Source of the DNA: Diphasiastrum complanatum
Taxonomy: Eukaryota; Streptophyta; Lycopodiopsida; Lycopodiales; Lycopodiaceae
Assembly (NCBI GenBank): GCA_029204225.1
Contig: CM055097.1
Coordinates: 71,407,952-71,471,951 of the forward strand
DNA: 64,000 bases
Reading direction: 5' to 3'
Translations under genes and position numbers: made by a program
In this document: piece by piece, positions 1 through 12,700 of the stretch
Layout: each line of letters begins with the position of its first letter
Position numbering within the stretch: the stretch's first letter is position 1
Notes under the pieces: model-generated
The model's database searches: none
What the model saw: the letters and a program-made list of their open reading frames with translations, nothing else
What the model was told of the DNA's origin: nothing

Positions 1-380
1 CATCCATGCAAAAGGATTTATTGTCAGTAGACCACGTGACAGATGTGGGCATCAAAGTTTTGTTTCTTGACAATGATTGCAGGCTAATGGACATAAAAAG
101 TGGAAGGCAGCTTGCAACAGGCTTAAGGAGGGAGAACTTGTATCATGCAAAGGTTCTTATTGCATGTGACTGTGGACGACAAGATGCATGCATTATGGCA
201 TGCTAGGCTCTATCACATGAGCATGCGAAGTATTCTTGATGCAGCAAAGAGGAAGTTGTTTGAAGGGGTTAATCTCGATATCAATGTTCCTACTTCATAT
301 CATCCATGTGACTCTTGCATGTTGGGCAAGATGACTCACTCTCCATTCAATAAGGAGGGTTATAAAGCTAAGGAGCTTCT
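1..380 (+). pseudogene. Ty1/copia fragment A: gag-pre-integrase and integrase zinc finger
   Basis: The translation shows the copia gag-pre-integrase block (NLYH near 137-150, after a DLLSV stretch), then a frame change. It continues as an HHCC integrase zinc finger: histidines in HARLYHMSM (about 202-225) and the cysteines of CDSCMLGKM (about 309-335). The fragment stops abruptly near 380, inside the first residues of the integrase core, where minus-strand gypsy sequence takes over. The left side runs out of the window. With at least one frameshift and no catalytic core it is a dead relic. Confidence 0.8.
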
Positions 381-2229
381 TGAATACAGCGTTCATGAGC
401 ATCATGAACGTGGCTGGTGCAATGGTTACAACAAATGGCATAACCAAAAACTCATAATGCCCAAAACGGGTTCGAAAGGCCGTCTTCTGGACGTCCTCAT
501 CTCGAATCCGTATTTGATGGTATCCACTTTTGAGATCTATCTTACTCACCTTGCAACGCATCCAGTAGATCATCAATTCTGGGCATCGGATCCCTGTGCT
601 TTACAGTGATCTTATTCAATCCTCTGTAATATACACACATCCGGAAACTACCATCTTTTTTCTTAACAAGTAAAATAGGAGAGGCGAAGGGTGAATAACT
701 AGGACGGATGTACCCCAGCTTGAGATACTCCTCCAACATCTTTCTGACTTCCTCTTCCTCTTTTAAGCTCATCCTATAAGGAGGCCTACATACCGGACTT
801 GCCCCTGGAACGAGCTCAATACGATGTAAACGTTCCGTCTAGGTGGCAATCCCTCTGGCATATTACTAATTAGCACGTGTTTAAACTGAGTGTGGATGGA
901 CTTCTCCAACTCACTTGCTGGGTCACATCTTTGTTGTAATAAAAATACATGTGCACTAGAGGATGCAAAAGTAAATGAAGCTTCTTGTGGCTCATTAGTG
1001 AGTGTGCTTATCTGATTATCACTAAAACGAGAATTAGAATTGGAATCAATCAACATTCACATAATGCAACCACAAATACTGAATCTCCATTCTCTTTATT
1101 TGCATACAGGTAACAAGAGGACCCTCAACAGATGGTCTCTCCCCCTTTGAGACATGAGACATACCCTCATGCCCGAACTTATACACATGTAACTTAAAAT
1201 CTATAGCGGTCTGCTTACTTGCATGCCACCGCTTACCAATCAAACTTAGCTAGTTTAGTAATTTCAAAGTCTAACTTCTCGGTATACGTCTAAATAGACA
1301 AAGATGCCCAAGAGACTCTTTCATCCCAAACCTCTGTTCCCTTACCATCTGGCGTATACTGGTAATCAGATGGAACAGTAGCTAAGCGAAACTTCCTCAC
1401 CACGCGAGAATTGATAATATTATGCGAGGAACCGGTGTCAAATAAGGCGAGCACGTCATGACCTTCCAGCTTCCCCCTCATGCGTATCGATTCACTATTT
1501 GGAAACTGATAAGCTTCACGCGCCTTGGTGGACAAATAACAAACTGGTGCCTCTGGAACAAGCTTCCGCACCGAAATAGTCATGACACGACGAGTGTCCT
1601 CATCATCATTTACCAACAAGTCTTCCAAAATTTCCTCATCCTTGCCCTCATCTTGACGTTGCTGTAAAACATGGAGCTTCTTGCCCGTGTGTCGAGGACA
1701 ATCTTTGAAAAGATGTTGCCAAGACAGAAAAAGCATAATCTGTCTTTCTTGGCCTTTTCCTTTTGCTCTGGACTAAGGGGAGACTTGTCATAAGCATGAC
1801 GAGCCATAGGAGATCCCGCCTTGTGCTTCAAAGTTTGATCTAGATAGGATCCCTCTGTGAAAAGCCTTTCTAACCAACTTGGCCAGACTTTTGCAAACCC
1901 TTCTTCTGAGGCCAGCTTGGCGCTCCAGATTCAATCTTGGTGCGCACATTACCTTCAAAGTTGAGAGCTGTAGCAACCGCCTCTTCTAAGATCTTACACC
2001 ATTCATTAAGCACCGAAGGCCTCAACTCTTCGCGAAGGCCAAATATGAACTTGTGGACTACTAGCCACTCAGGAATCTTTTCTGGAATCTTGATAAGCAT
2101 CTCACGATACTTATCTGCATATTCCTGCACCATAGACTGCCTCTGACGATGCAAAAGCCAAGCATCCGTCGCACGCACATGCTCATGTGCGTAAAAGGAA
2201 CTGAGCTCTAAAAGCCCGCTTGAAATCAA
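380..2229 (-). pseudogene. Ty3/gypsy relic: gag, protease, N-terminal reverse transcriptase
   Basis: Read on the minus strand, gag comes first (2229 to about 1870, containing FIFGLREELRPSV). A degraded zinc-knuckle region with LCFFCLG follows near 1740. The aspartic protease has an intact DTGSS motif (about 1430-1450). A linker follows, then the reverse transcriptase fingers and palm (about 830-385), with LVKKKDGSFRMCV, the [14 protein letters not shown] block and ending in MLMNAVF. The YVDD active site, RNase H and integrase are missing because the element is cut at the junction with copia A. Several frame changes are needed to read it through, so it is inactive. The full set of plant gypsy domains would need about three times this length. 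Confidence 0.85.
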
Positions 2230-2234
2230 TTCAG

Positions 2235-2700
2235 GTGGATGGAGCCTGATTAGACTTCAACAAGCCTAAGGATCCAAGATCTTAATCATTCAATCACACA
2301 AAGCATTCTCAAAAGAAAGAGAGAGATGGCTAGAAACCCTCTTGTAGAAACTCGTGGACAGCCAAGGAGAATAGTCATGATGCTTACAATTCTTGAATAC
2401 AAAGGAGATGCACACATATATATAGTCTTCCAAAATAACTATCTAACTTCTCCCTTCATGACTATCCAACTTCATGACTACCCAACTTCTATGACTATCC
2501 AACTTCATGACTATCTAACTTCTATAAGTTACATAAAAAGAATAAGGTACCTCCAAATGTCAAGTTGGGGTACATATAGTGACAATTAGGCCTAGTGGAC
2601 CCAGTTGTCCCTACTAAGTTAAGAACATACTAACTTAGCTAACTCTAAGTTTAGTAGGCCTAATGGAGATAAATAAACCATGGTTACACAACTCTCGACC
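2235..2700 (-). repeat. Probable LTR/leader piece adjoining the gypsy gag
   Basis: On the minus strand this stretch looks like a retroelement promoter and leader: a TATA-like ctatatatatgtgtgc near 2410-2430, then a conserved block at 2263-2376 leading into the gypsy gag at 2229. A diverged copy of that block lies in the opposite orientation at 4285-4380. No TG...CA ends could be fixed, so assignment to the gypsy element is inferred from position only. Confidence 0.4.
2450..2522. repeat. Short tandem repeat, about 18-bp unit
   Basis: Four imperfect units of the form ATGACTATCCAACTTC lie head to tail inside the LTR-like segment. Confidence 0.7.
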
Positions 2701-5700
2701 TTTTGGGTCAAAGTAACCTATGGTAATGTAAGCAATTCCGAAAGACCTGAACACATTTGTACGAAAGATAAAAGATCTGTTTATTTCCTTGCAGAATTCT
2801 GGCGCGGAAAATGCAATTTCAAAGGAAAACAGCTTAGTTATTTTCTTCGAGCCCTACCCAGGTCATTCCACACAACTCGAACCTTATTGGCGAAAGATGC
2901 GACAATGACACTTCCAAAGGCAATAGACGGAGTCAAAGAGGAAGTAGAAGCTCGTGAACGCCATGACGACAATGGTGATTCCGTTTACTCAGAAGAATAA
3001 ATCTTCTAAGAAGTCTAAGTTTAAGAGGGAGTCGTCTAAAAAGAATGAGTCTAAGACAAATGATCAACAATCTGGAAAACAACAGAAAAATTCTGGTGAT
3101 AAGAAGACCTGCAACAGATGCAAAAGATCAGGTCACACAGAAGATAAGTGTTGGTTAAATCCAAAGATTGAATGTATTCATTGTCATAAACGGGGTCATG
3201 CAGCAATAGACTGTTATCAGAATCCCAAAAACAAAAAGGAGCAGAATCGAAGCGAACCTTCAGATTCAAATTATGTCGAAGACAAAGCAGAATGCTCCAG
3301 AGCAGCAGAAGACAGGACGACAAGGAACTCAGCAGCTTATGTTAGTGCTGATCTATGTTGTTCAACAAATTCAATTCAAGAAGTAGTACTTGATTCAGGA
3401 AATGAGTACAAGAAGACGAATTATTCGAGATTCATTATACTTGGAGACGGTTCTAAGCATGTGGTTGATGGAACTGGTGTATTATGGCTGGACACGAATT
3501 AGGGTGACAAGAACCTGGAGGAAGTTTTCTATGTCCCTACTCTTGACAAAGATCTTCTATCTGTAGCTAAGATAGTCGATACAGGCATGTCAGTAACCTT
3601 TACAAAGAACTCTTGTAAACTGTTCGAGGAAGATTCTGATAGCCTAGTTGCTAAAGGCAACAGAGAAGGAAATTTGTATCACTTGAACGTTCGAACAAGC
3701 CAATCAAACTCAAGAATCGACAAATATTTTGTGGCACAAGAGGCTATGTCACATGAACATGGAAGCCTTGTACCAAGCCAACAAAAGTCAGAGAATCGAA
3801 GGAGTCGAAATCAAAAGAAGAGATATTCGAACTACCTGCGAATCCTGTCTTAAAGGCAAGATGACTAGAACACCTTTCAGTAAGGATGTTTATAAAGCAA
3901 CTAAGGTACTTGAAATTGTGCATTCAGATATCTGTGGACCATTTAGAGTATTGTCGTTGGGTGATGCAAAGTACTTCATTACGTTTATTGATGACTTCAG
4001 CAAGTTCGTTGCAGTATACTTTATTCGTACTAAATCTGAAGCTTTCGAGAAATTCGTTGAGTATACGAATTGGGCTGAGAAGCAAACAGGCAATAAGTTG
4101 AAGCAGATTCGCATAGATCGTGGAGGTGAGTACATTTCCAACGAGTTCAAAGCTTACTGTACTGATCGAGGTATTACGAAGACTGCATCATACACACCTC
4201 AGCACAATGGAATAGTTGAACGAAGGAATCGTACACTTATGGAAGCTGCAAGGTGTAATAGTTGTGGGCAGAAGCAGTGGCTACGACTATTCTCCTTGGT
4301 TGTCCGCGAGTTTCTACAAGAGATCTCTCTATTTCTTTTGAAAGTGTGATTGAATAGTTAAGATCCTGGATCCTTAGGCTTCTATTTCCTACAGATCCTA
4401 TATTCCAGAAAAAGGAAAAAGCAGATGTACCAAGATATGATGTTTTCAAATTAATTCATGCTACTCCAGAAGAGCAGCCCATTGTTCCAACTATGCATGA
4501 ACCTCTTTTTGATGAAGAAGAAGAAGAAGAAATCATTGATGATTGAACATGCAGGTGAGGAAGAAGAAGAATTCGAAGATGAGGAAGCTGCTACATCACG
4601 GCCAAGGAGAGAAAGAAGAGAGCTAGTTCGCTTCCAAAGAGAATTTGGATATTTTGTCTCCATCAACTTATGAAGAAGCCATGCAGAGCAAAGAACGAGA
4701 TCAATGGCACAAAGCTATGGATGAAGAGATGGAGTCCATGTATCGACACCAAGTTTGGAAGCTGCAGCCTTTACCACCAAGAAGAAAGGCCATAGATTGC
4801 AAATGGCTCTACAAGCTGAAATTTTCACCCAAAGGTGATATTACACGCTTCAAGGCTCGCCTTGTAGCTAAAGGTTATTCTCAAAAGTTTGGGAGTTGAT
4901 TATTTTGATACTTATTCTCCCGTTGTAAAGCAAGCTAGCATACGTTTGTTAGTTGCTTTGGCCGCTTATTATGATGTGGAGATGCATCAGATAGATGAGA
5001 AAATAGCATATTTATATTGCACACTTGATGAAACTATTTTTATGAAGCAGCCATTAGGCTATGTGAGTAGACATCATCCTAGTTGGGTTTGCTTGCTTTT
5101 AAAGAGTATATATGGCTTAAAGCAATCCGCTAGGCAATGGAAACAAAAGATAGATCAAGTTCATACCGTTCATTCCTAATGGTAATGTTTATTTTAAAAG
5201 GGTGAATGAGTATTATGTATTGTTGACAGTCTATATTGATGATTCATTATTGATAGGAAATTCCACTCCTTCATCAATCATTGTAAGAAGTTAATTGGAT
5301 CTATCTTTGATGTTTCGGACCTTGGAGAGGCAAAGTTTTGCCTTGGAATTCAAATTCACCATGACAAGGTAAAAGGCACTATTGCACTTCATCAAACAAC
5401 ATTATATTTTGGATCCTAAAGGACTACAATATGCTGGAGTGCAAAGGCAAAGACATTCCCATGCTACCTGGAGTAAAATTATCCAAGGGAGATGGAGTGA
5501 AGACTAAAGAGGAACATGAAAAACTGTCCAATATTCCTTATCACAACTTGATTGGATCTTTAATGTATCTCACTACTTGGACGCGGCCTGATATTGCATA
5601 TGCAGTTCATACTCTTAGTCAATTTGCTACTAACCCTGGTGTTATTCATTGGAAGCATGCTAAATATGTTTTGCAATATTTAAAAGCTTACAATCGTTGA
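2680..5700 (+). pseudogene. Ty1/copia element 2 (gag-PR-IN-RT-RNase H), broken
   Basis: The order is copia. The gag end has two CCHC knuckles (CNRCKRSGHTEDKC and CIHCHKRGHAAIDC, about 3110-3215). A protease relic has LDSGN where copia proteases have DSGA/DSGT (about 3390). The gag-pre-integrase block and HHCC finger follow (about 3670-3870). The integrase core (about 3900-4250) has D of HSDICG, D of IDRGGEY and E of HNGIVERRNRTL. The reverse transcriptase (about 4645-5260) has WLYKLKF, FKARLVAKGYSQ and a YIDD box. An RNase H approach reads RPDIAYAVHTLSQF (about 5585). There is a stop after the protease, frameshifts at about 3730 and 4885, and the part between the integrase core and RT is replaced by a foreign 100-130 bp piece. 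It ends at about 5700, beside the inverted LTR of copia B. Confidence 0.9.
4285..4380 (+). repeat. Fragment of an LTR-like leader inserted in copia 2
   Basis: These bases are the reverse complement of 2263-2376 with mismatches and a small gap; both share tattctccttgg, gagtttctacaag and ggatccttaggct. The piece sits exactly where the C-terminal integrase and linker of copia 2 should be, so it replaces coding sequence. Confidence 0.7.
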
Positions 5701-5713
5701 GAGTGATCACTCT

Positions 5714-6112
5714 TGTTACAAAAACTCGAATAATCAGAAGAAGTTTTCTAATGAAGATTCTAGGATTGATATCCTACAAAATATCTACAACTACCTTTTG
5801 TTGCATTTATTACAACCGCCTCATTACACTTCATTCATGTACAAAGTGGGCGGACTATCAACGCGAGGTCGTTGGGTCGGATTTTAGACCGACAGTATCG
5901 AAATTTACAAGTATCGAAAAATGTACAATGACTCGAAAAATATTGACTCGAAAAATATAGAATTTTTCGAGTCGATCCGGTATCAAAGAATTCTAGGAAA
6001 AATTCGATCCTGAATTTTTCGATCCTCTGCTCCAAAATTCAAGCCTTCTGTTTCTAGTTTTCCGAGATGCTCATTATTGAATGGATTTGAGGCTGACCAT
6101 CGAATTCCAACA
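5714..6112 (-). repeat. 3' LTR of copia B
   Basis: On the minus strand a polypurine tract (aagggggag, 6113-6121) runs straight into TGTTGGAATTCG, a typical copia LTR start. The proposed far end is TGTAACA at 5714-5720. The LTR is unusually rich in tcgaaaaat words and their complement (5880-6010). The outer end is inferred from the TGTT...AACA symmetry; a second LTR for comparison is absent. Confidence 0.6.
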
Positions 6113-8262
6113 CTCCCCCTTCATGTGGATCCTGAAAACTTTTGATTTTCAGATTCAACATGTCATTGAATCTGAGATGGTGCTCCTTTGACAAAGCCTT
6201 TGTGAAGTAATATGCTGCCATTGATTATGTCCTGCAGTAGACTAAGGATATCTCCTTGCTTTGTACTTTCTCTCTCAAATAGTGATATCTGATTTCGATA
6301 TGCTTGCTTCGAGAATGAAATCTCGGATTCAGAGAAAGAGCTATGGTGCTTTGGTTGTCACAAAAGATGGTCGTTGGATGTGACTGTGCAAGGTTGACTT
6401 CTGCTAGCAGGTGCCTCCACCAAATTGCCTCCTTTGTAGCATTCGTGGCAGCAATGTATTCTGATTCGGTTGATGATAATGCTACTGAGGTCTGCTTTCG
6501 GCTGTTCCAAGAGATTGGGCCTTGATTGTATAAAAATACAAATCCAGAAGTCGATCTTCTAGTATCGATATCCCCTGCCCAATCCGCACGTGTGTATCCT
6601 TCAAAAATGTTGGTAGGTTGGCTGCCTCCATAACAGATGCTAAGATGTTTGGTTGCCTAGATGTACTTCATGACTTTTGTGAGTGCTTTCCAATGGGTTA
6701 GACCTGGATTTGATAGGAACTGGCTGAGTGAACTGATCGAATATGCAATGTCGAGTCGAGCGCAGATCATTGCATACATCAGTGAGCTGATGATGGAGTG
6801 AAACGGATATTGCTTCATCTCCTCCTTTTCTGCCTCAATTTGAGGAGATTGTTCCTTTGACAACTTCAATCCAGGGTCGAGTGGAAAGAAACTTGGTTTG
6901 CAGTTGGCCATTCCATACTTTTCCAGCACCTTTGTGAGATATCTTTGCTGGCTGATGAAAATCAAACGGCTGGGTCAAATTCGGAAAATTTCGATTCCGA
7001 GACAATAGTGGGCTGGACCCATATCAGTCATTTTGTACTCCTTGGCCAGCATGCATTTCGTTTCCTTCATCAGATTCAGATCGTTACTGAATAATAGTGT
7101 ATCATCTACGTAGAGAGTGATGATGATGAAGAAATTTGACACAAACTTGAAGTAGACATTTGAGTCTGCTGAGTTTGGAATGAAGCCATTCTCAATAAGA
7201 AATGCATTGATTTTCTAGAACCAGTTCCTGGGTGACTGTTTCAGCCCATATTGTGAATTTTGCACACAAGGTGTTGCTTTGCGCTCAGCTCGTATCCTTC
7301 TGGATGTGACATAAAGATTTCCTCTTCAATGGTCCCGTTGAGGAAAGCAGTCTGGACATCCATTTGATGGACTTCAAAATCTGCTGCAACTGCAAAGGAG
7401 AGTAGCAAACGGATCGAAGCATGCTTGACAATTGGGCTGAAGGTCTCGGAATAGTCCAGATCTAGAATCTGAGAATAGCCTTTGGCGACCAGCCTGGCTT
7501 TGTATCGATTTAGCCTTCTTTCAGCATCATACTTCGCCTTAACTATCCACTTGCATGGAATCGGATTTCTTCCCTTTGGCAGCTCAGTCTGCTGTATCGA
7601 AAAACTGGTTGAGGCAGAATTCGCTCGTTGTTGGAACTACTTCTTCTCATTGTTGAATCTCAAAGTTTTGCAGTCCTTGATCTCATGTCTAATTCCCTTG
7701 CAGTATCTGCAAAATAGTTTCTGCTTTGTTTGGGAAGATGGAGAGTTCGAATTCGACCCTGAGCAAAAATTCGAGCCAATGCCAAAATTCGAGCCTGAGA
7801 CAAAATTCGACCATGACTGCATATTGCTCTTCTTTTTGGACCTGGACTTCTGATTTTTGGAATATAGAGCTTGAGGATTGCCTAAAACTTGATATACAAT
7901 CTTGTAGCCACCACTTAGCCTCTTCTAATGCATCAAAAATTGGCCAAATCCAGTATGTGACCCTGTGCCTGAGGAGGTTGCAAATCTCCTGGATCGAAAT
8001 TTCTAGGACCCAATTTTCATAGGCCTCAGGAAGGCTCGATAATAGAGTCATAACAGCATCGGTATCTTTAATGACTGAGCCAGTTGCAACCATAAGATTT
8101 TGATAGGTGTTGATATCGCTCGAAACACATGCTGCTTCAAACATTCTCGGGGTAAAGAATTTCTTCCTCAAATGGAGTTTGGAGGAGACGTCCCTGATAT
8201 CGTAGAGTGTTGCTAGGATGTCCCATGCATCCTTAGCAGTCTGAGCAGCTCTTATGTGACTG
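6113..8262 (-). pseudogene. Ty1/copia element B: gag, zinc knuckle, RT, RNase H; PR and IN deleted
   Basis: On the minus strand the order is as follows. A UBN2-type gag (8262 to about 7830) has TAKDAWDILATLYD. One CCHC knuckle reads CRYCKGIRHEIKDC (about 7680-7725). Next comes reverse transcriptase with KARLVAKGYSQ, VQTAFLNG and an intact LYVDDTLLF box (about 7095-7125), then SLMYAMICARLDIAYS (about 6760). RNase H is at about 6640-6150, with DIDTRRSTSGF and the SKHIEIRYH segment. Protease and integrase are missing between knuckle and RT, so this is an internal deletion derivative. It has stops around 6970 and 7200. The 5' end of gag is cut at about 8262 by plus-strand gypsy sequence, and the 3' side meets its own LTR inside copia 2. 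Confidence 0.85.
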
Positions 8263-8570
8263 ATTTGAATCAGAATGCCTATCAACTAGACCTTCCTCAG
8301 GGAATAAAGGTTCATCCAGTTTTTCACATTAGTCGTTTACAGGAACGACTTGGTGGAAAGGATGACCTAGTTCAGCTTGACGACCTGACATCCTTTCTAC
8401 CTTCAGAACCACACGCCATCATTCATGTACGTCAACGTGGGCTCAGAAACCGTCCTGAGTACTTGATTCGATGGAAAGGAAGCTCCGAAGACGAGGATAC
8501 TTGGGAAACGGAGCGAGACCTTAGACTAATATTCCCAGATTCCTTCCTTAGAAGAGGAGTCTTTTAAGGG
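8256..8570 (+). pseudogene. Gypsy chromovirus integrase C-terminus with chromodomain
   Basis: The frame reads through the end of integrase (YQLDLPQGIKVHPVFHISRL) and then a chromodomain-like segment with YLIRWKGSSEDEDTWE (about 8455-8505). It ends with the polyprotein stop at about 8566. In chromoviruses such a domain steers integration to heterochromatin. Only this tail survives; everything upstream has been replaced by copia B in the opposite orientation. A purine-rich tract (aagggggaggga) and an LTR follow at once, so it is the authentic 3' end of an element. Confidence 0.9.
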
Positions 8571-8578
8571 GGAGGGAA

Positions 8579-9040
8579 TGTTAGGGACCCAACTCCCTTG
8601 GGTCCCAAACCCAACTTGAAACCGAACAATGACTACTGGGCCCGTTGACTTGACCAGTGACTCGTGGACCTGAATGGTCGCCACGTGTCATGTTCCAGGA
8701 TGTGTGCTAGGCTTGGAGACTCCTACCTAGGAGGTATACAAGGAGAGGAGGTCTCTTAATCCATTCATTCTATTTACCTAGGAGGAGGTGGTAGGAGAGC
8801 GCTTGTGCACAGCCAGGAGGAGCGCTAGCCTGAGGTAGGAGATGGCTAATGGCCTTGGCAGTGGTATGGGATGTTGTCAAGGTTGGAGGTCGGATTTTGC
8901 TTGTTACAAGTCAAGGGCCAGGGCACGGAGGGTGGACCCGGATTAGGTCCTATGACGGGGTGGATAGTGAGAGTTCGGTTTCTTTGATGACCGGCACCTG
9001 GCAGTTTAGGGATTCGAGATTGTAACAGAGAGTACTAACA
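8579..9040 (+). repeat. 3' LTR of the chromodomain gypsy element
   Basis: The LTR opens with TGTTAG directly after the polypurine tract and closes with CTAACA at 9035-9040, giving a 462-bp unit with 6-bp inverted ends. No 5' partner is in the window. Confidence 0.8.
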
Positions 9041-9723
9041 TCGTTTATATCTTAAATATTAAATGTTCAGAAATTGATGATCATACTCAATCTAATGACA
9101 AAGAGAGTATCAACAAGAAACTTATGCCCTTTAGTTTTGCAATAAAGTTCATGCAATTAAACTTCATCCACATTGAAGCATGTTGCAACAGTTCTAGTTC
9201 GACAAAAAGGTAAAGCCCACAAAGTGCTGATTACAGCAAATAAGTGCTCAAACTTAGGAAGACCATCCAAGAAAATCTTGGTGTGATTTTTTTAGCTAAT
9301 GAAAGAATGTTATTCTGAGATGGCCACTTGGAAAATCTTCAAACTAGAAATTATTCAGAGTTTAAAGAATGATGAAATGGCAGTCACAAAGAGTGTGAAG
9401 GGTATAACCAGTAGAAAAAAGGCCTCTACCACCTTACAAGCACTCGAATATCAAGCGAACAAAGATTCTCATGCACATTGCAAACTATGAATAAATTCTT
9501 CATGCATGACAAAGGATTACTTTACAGGAGTAAAGGCTGAGATAGAAGATCAAGATAAAAACGTCCAGCTAGGCTTTTATACCCAAAAAAAACACTATCA
9601 AGTACTCAACTGCTTCGTGCTTCCACTTCAATAATTGAAAGGCTTCAAGTACTTTAGGAAAAATTGAAATTACTAGCAAAATATTAACATCATTAGCAGG
9701 CAGCTCCAGAAATAGCTAAACCA
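9041..9723. other. Non-coding stretch, no gene recognised
   Basis: AT-rich sequence between the gypsy LTR and the last visible exon of the coiled-coil gene. A 63-codon plus-strand frame at 9299-9490 resembles nothing I know. No continuation exon of the coiled-coil gene was found here on the minus strand. Confidence 0.5.
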
Positions 9724-12700
9724 TCATGCTCGATTCCAAGCAGAAAAGAATCCTACTTGCAGATAAGATCGAGCATTTGCAGCCTCTTGCCGTAATGCCT
9801 GTGCCTCTTTTGACGCCTGTGTTTCCCTCCCTACTAGTTCTGCTTTCTTTTCCTTAGCCTGTAATGCAGCCAATGCCGCAGTTTTCTTCATGTCAAGTGC
9901 TTCTTGCACAGCTGCCCATTCATCCATAGCAGCTACAGCAACTTTTTCCAAGTTAATCCTCTCCTCATCTGCCTTTTGTAGAGTATCTTCCAGTCTCAAC
10001 TTTTCCATGTCAATGTGCCCTGACTCTTCATCAAGTTCTTTCAAAAGAGATGACAAAGACTTTGCTTCTGTATCAAAATCAGTGCGCTGTTTTTCAAACC
10101 TTAGAGTTACACTTGTGATCTTGTCATCCATTTCAGCTATTCGTTTATCATGTTCTGCAATATCAGCTTCTTTCGCCCTTACCTGGGCCATCAATTCCTC
10201 AAGCTCTTCTTTGAGCAAGGCCCGTTTATCAATAAGTGAATATTTTTCGGCTGTTTCTGCTTTTGTGGATTCTGCAATTACTGTATCCAAATCAGAAGTG
10301 GCTTCATCAATGACCCGTAACTCAAGAGCAATCTTTTGTCGTTTCAGCTTGATTTCTTCTTCAAATGCTGTGAGCCTTGCACTCTCTTCGCACCCCAACT
10401 CATCAGAATCTTTCTTTACCCTTTCAGCTACTGCTTCTGCTTCCTGAACGTGGGCACAAAACGATTACACAATGCAACATTCCATCACCATCAACTTGTA
10501 CAAGGGAAGAAATTTATTTCTTAAAACAAAAAATAAATGACAGATAAAAGACTGTTTACTAATGAATATAGTTTTTGAGGTTTTCTGATTGTACCTTATA
10601 TTCGAGGTTCAATTACAAAGCTAACAGATTGTAGCTGATATCATCCTTTGAATTGCATACACGTGACGGAATGACATTGTCAATGGCTGCTATCCGCTTG
10701 AACACACTAGATAAGAGGATAAATCGTCACTCCATCCAAGGATGACGTGCTGCTTATAAAACTGACGCTTTCTTTTTTACATGCTAGTGGGTATAGGTTA
10801 TGGGATGAGATTGTGATTGCCTGCCATTAAATTGAAGACAATAATACGAGGAGACTGTTTCATTCCTGTAATATGACGGAAACTATGAATTGTGGAACCA
10901 TGTTCACTACGGTCGTTGTAATCAACAAATGTGTTTAAAACTTTATTGAAAACTTTGTTGAAATGTGCACTTTCAACGATTTTTGTACCTTTTTTTTTTT
11001 GGGGGCCTTAAGGCACCAAAAGGGGGCCCCCTAACGCTCCCAGGCATGGAGCCACACGTGTTGGCGTTTGGCCCCGGCCCAGTGGTTGGGCACCACGGGC
11101 AGGGCAGGGCAGGGCTTGAAGGATTTTCGCAGCCCCGGGCAGTGGTAGCGGGTCGCGGGCAGGTGAAGGTGGGCACCGGCAGCTCGCAGGTGGGCGCCGG
11201 GCAGCGGCAGCCACGCCCGGGCACTGCTTCTCCTAGGCACCTGCGCCCATGTGAGCGAATGGGTGTGTTTCCATATATATGCCCCCCACCAAACCCACAC
11301 AGATGCTTATGGGATAATGTTTTGGCTGCCCGGTGATGTGGCGCCCGGGCAGCCAATTTAAAATAAAAAAACGTGTGGTTGACAATGCACCGGGGCCAAA
11401 CGGTCCCGTGCTCCTTAGATGCGAGGCAAGGGCCCCCATGTGAGGTCCCCTCCTATAGCCCCCTAACATCACTGCCCTGATCCTAACTAGCTGCCCCGAC
11501 TCAGAACTAGCCATTGAGGGGGGGTGTTGAAATACCTATTTTGCCCCTTAAGGCTTGTATACTTGTAACTTGTAAGTTGTGCATAAGACATGGGGGTAAA
11601 ACATTTATGTACATAGTACACCCCACTTGTGCTAATTCGGCAAGTAATAACAAGTAGGTTGAGGAGCCATGTGGGATCTAGAGCTAGAATTAGCAAGACA
11701 CCACCTCTATACATTACATGCTAAATGTAGCCCAAAGTTTGAAGGGGTTTCCACACCCTACTACTCTTTGAATAATCATTCAAGTTGTGTGAGCTTTGAA
11801 GTCCTCTCTCTCTTGCTTTTGTGTTCTACTCCATAGCTGGCTTTTTCAAGCTTTCATAGTGTGCTTACTATGTTGTTATGATACTCCATAGCTAGGCCTT
11901 GGAATTTGTCATAGCATTCATGAAAGATCAAGCAATACTGTAGACTCTACTACCAGTAAGATGAATATTGGAACAAAGGAAATATTAAGTAAAATTGTAA
12001 CTGCCATACAAGATAGTGCCAAGTTGAATAAGCAAAGTACCGAGCAAAATGTACAATCATGGCGGCAGTTCCAAGATCAGATGGCGATGTTGATGTCAGA
12101 TTGTAATTCTATACTTGCTACCATGTCACAAAAACTGGATGCTAATTTTAATCTGGGTAAAACTAACATTAATTCTTTGCCATCTATAAATGCCAATCCT
12201 TATTTTGGCATGAATGTTGATGACTCCACAACAACGATTTCTATAATCCAAGGGCAATCTTCCAAGCCAAAGTCAGATATCAATCGAGATGTCTTGAGCA
12301 AGCAGCATCTTGAATCTTTTGATGAAGTCGATAGTTTTAAGGAAGAAAGCAAAGCTCTGAATTCCGATTTTCTTCCACGGAGACAAATCAATATCAGCAA
12401 GGCACCAAAGGACAAGTTGATGAACAAAAGTTTGAAAATCAAAGATCGAGAGCTGTAATGATCAGGACGAAGGTCAAAATAAAAAGGCTATTTATGAGTA
12501 GAGCAGACCTCTACAAAGGCAACTTAAACATGGGGTACAATCCGATTGTCAAGAATCAAATTTCACTCCAACAATCAGAAGTTATGATCGTATTATTGAT
12601 AATGATCTAATTGGAATTACTTTTGAACATGAATCAAGTGCGTAACCAGGAGATCAAAGAATATCTTTGCAAAATACCCATTGGGAAATTGATGGTGACA

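Noticed and set aside
9890-10447. 185-codon plus-strand frame rich in Ser
   Set aside because: Antisense shadow of the coiled-coil exon; its composition follows from the Glu/Lys codons on the other strand. The same applies to 20561-21794 plus.
10973-11514. Several overlapping minus-strand frames in the GC-rich island
   Set aside because: Caused by GC-rich composition with few stops; no domains, and the island is an inverted-repeat element.
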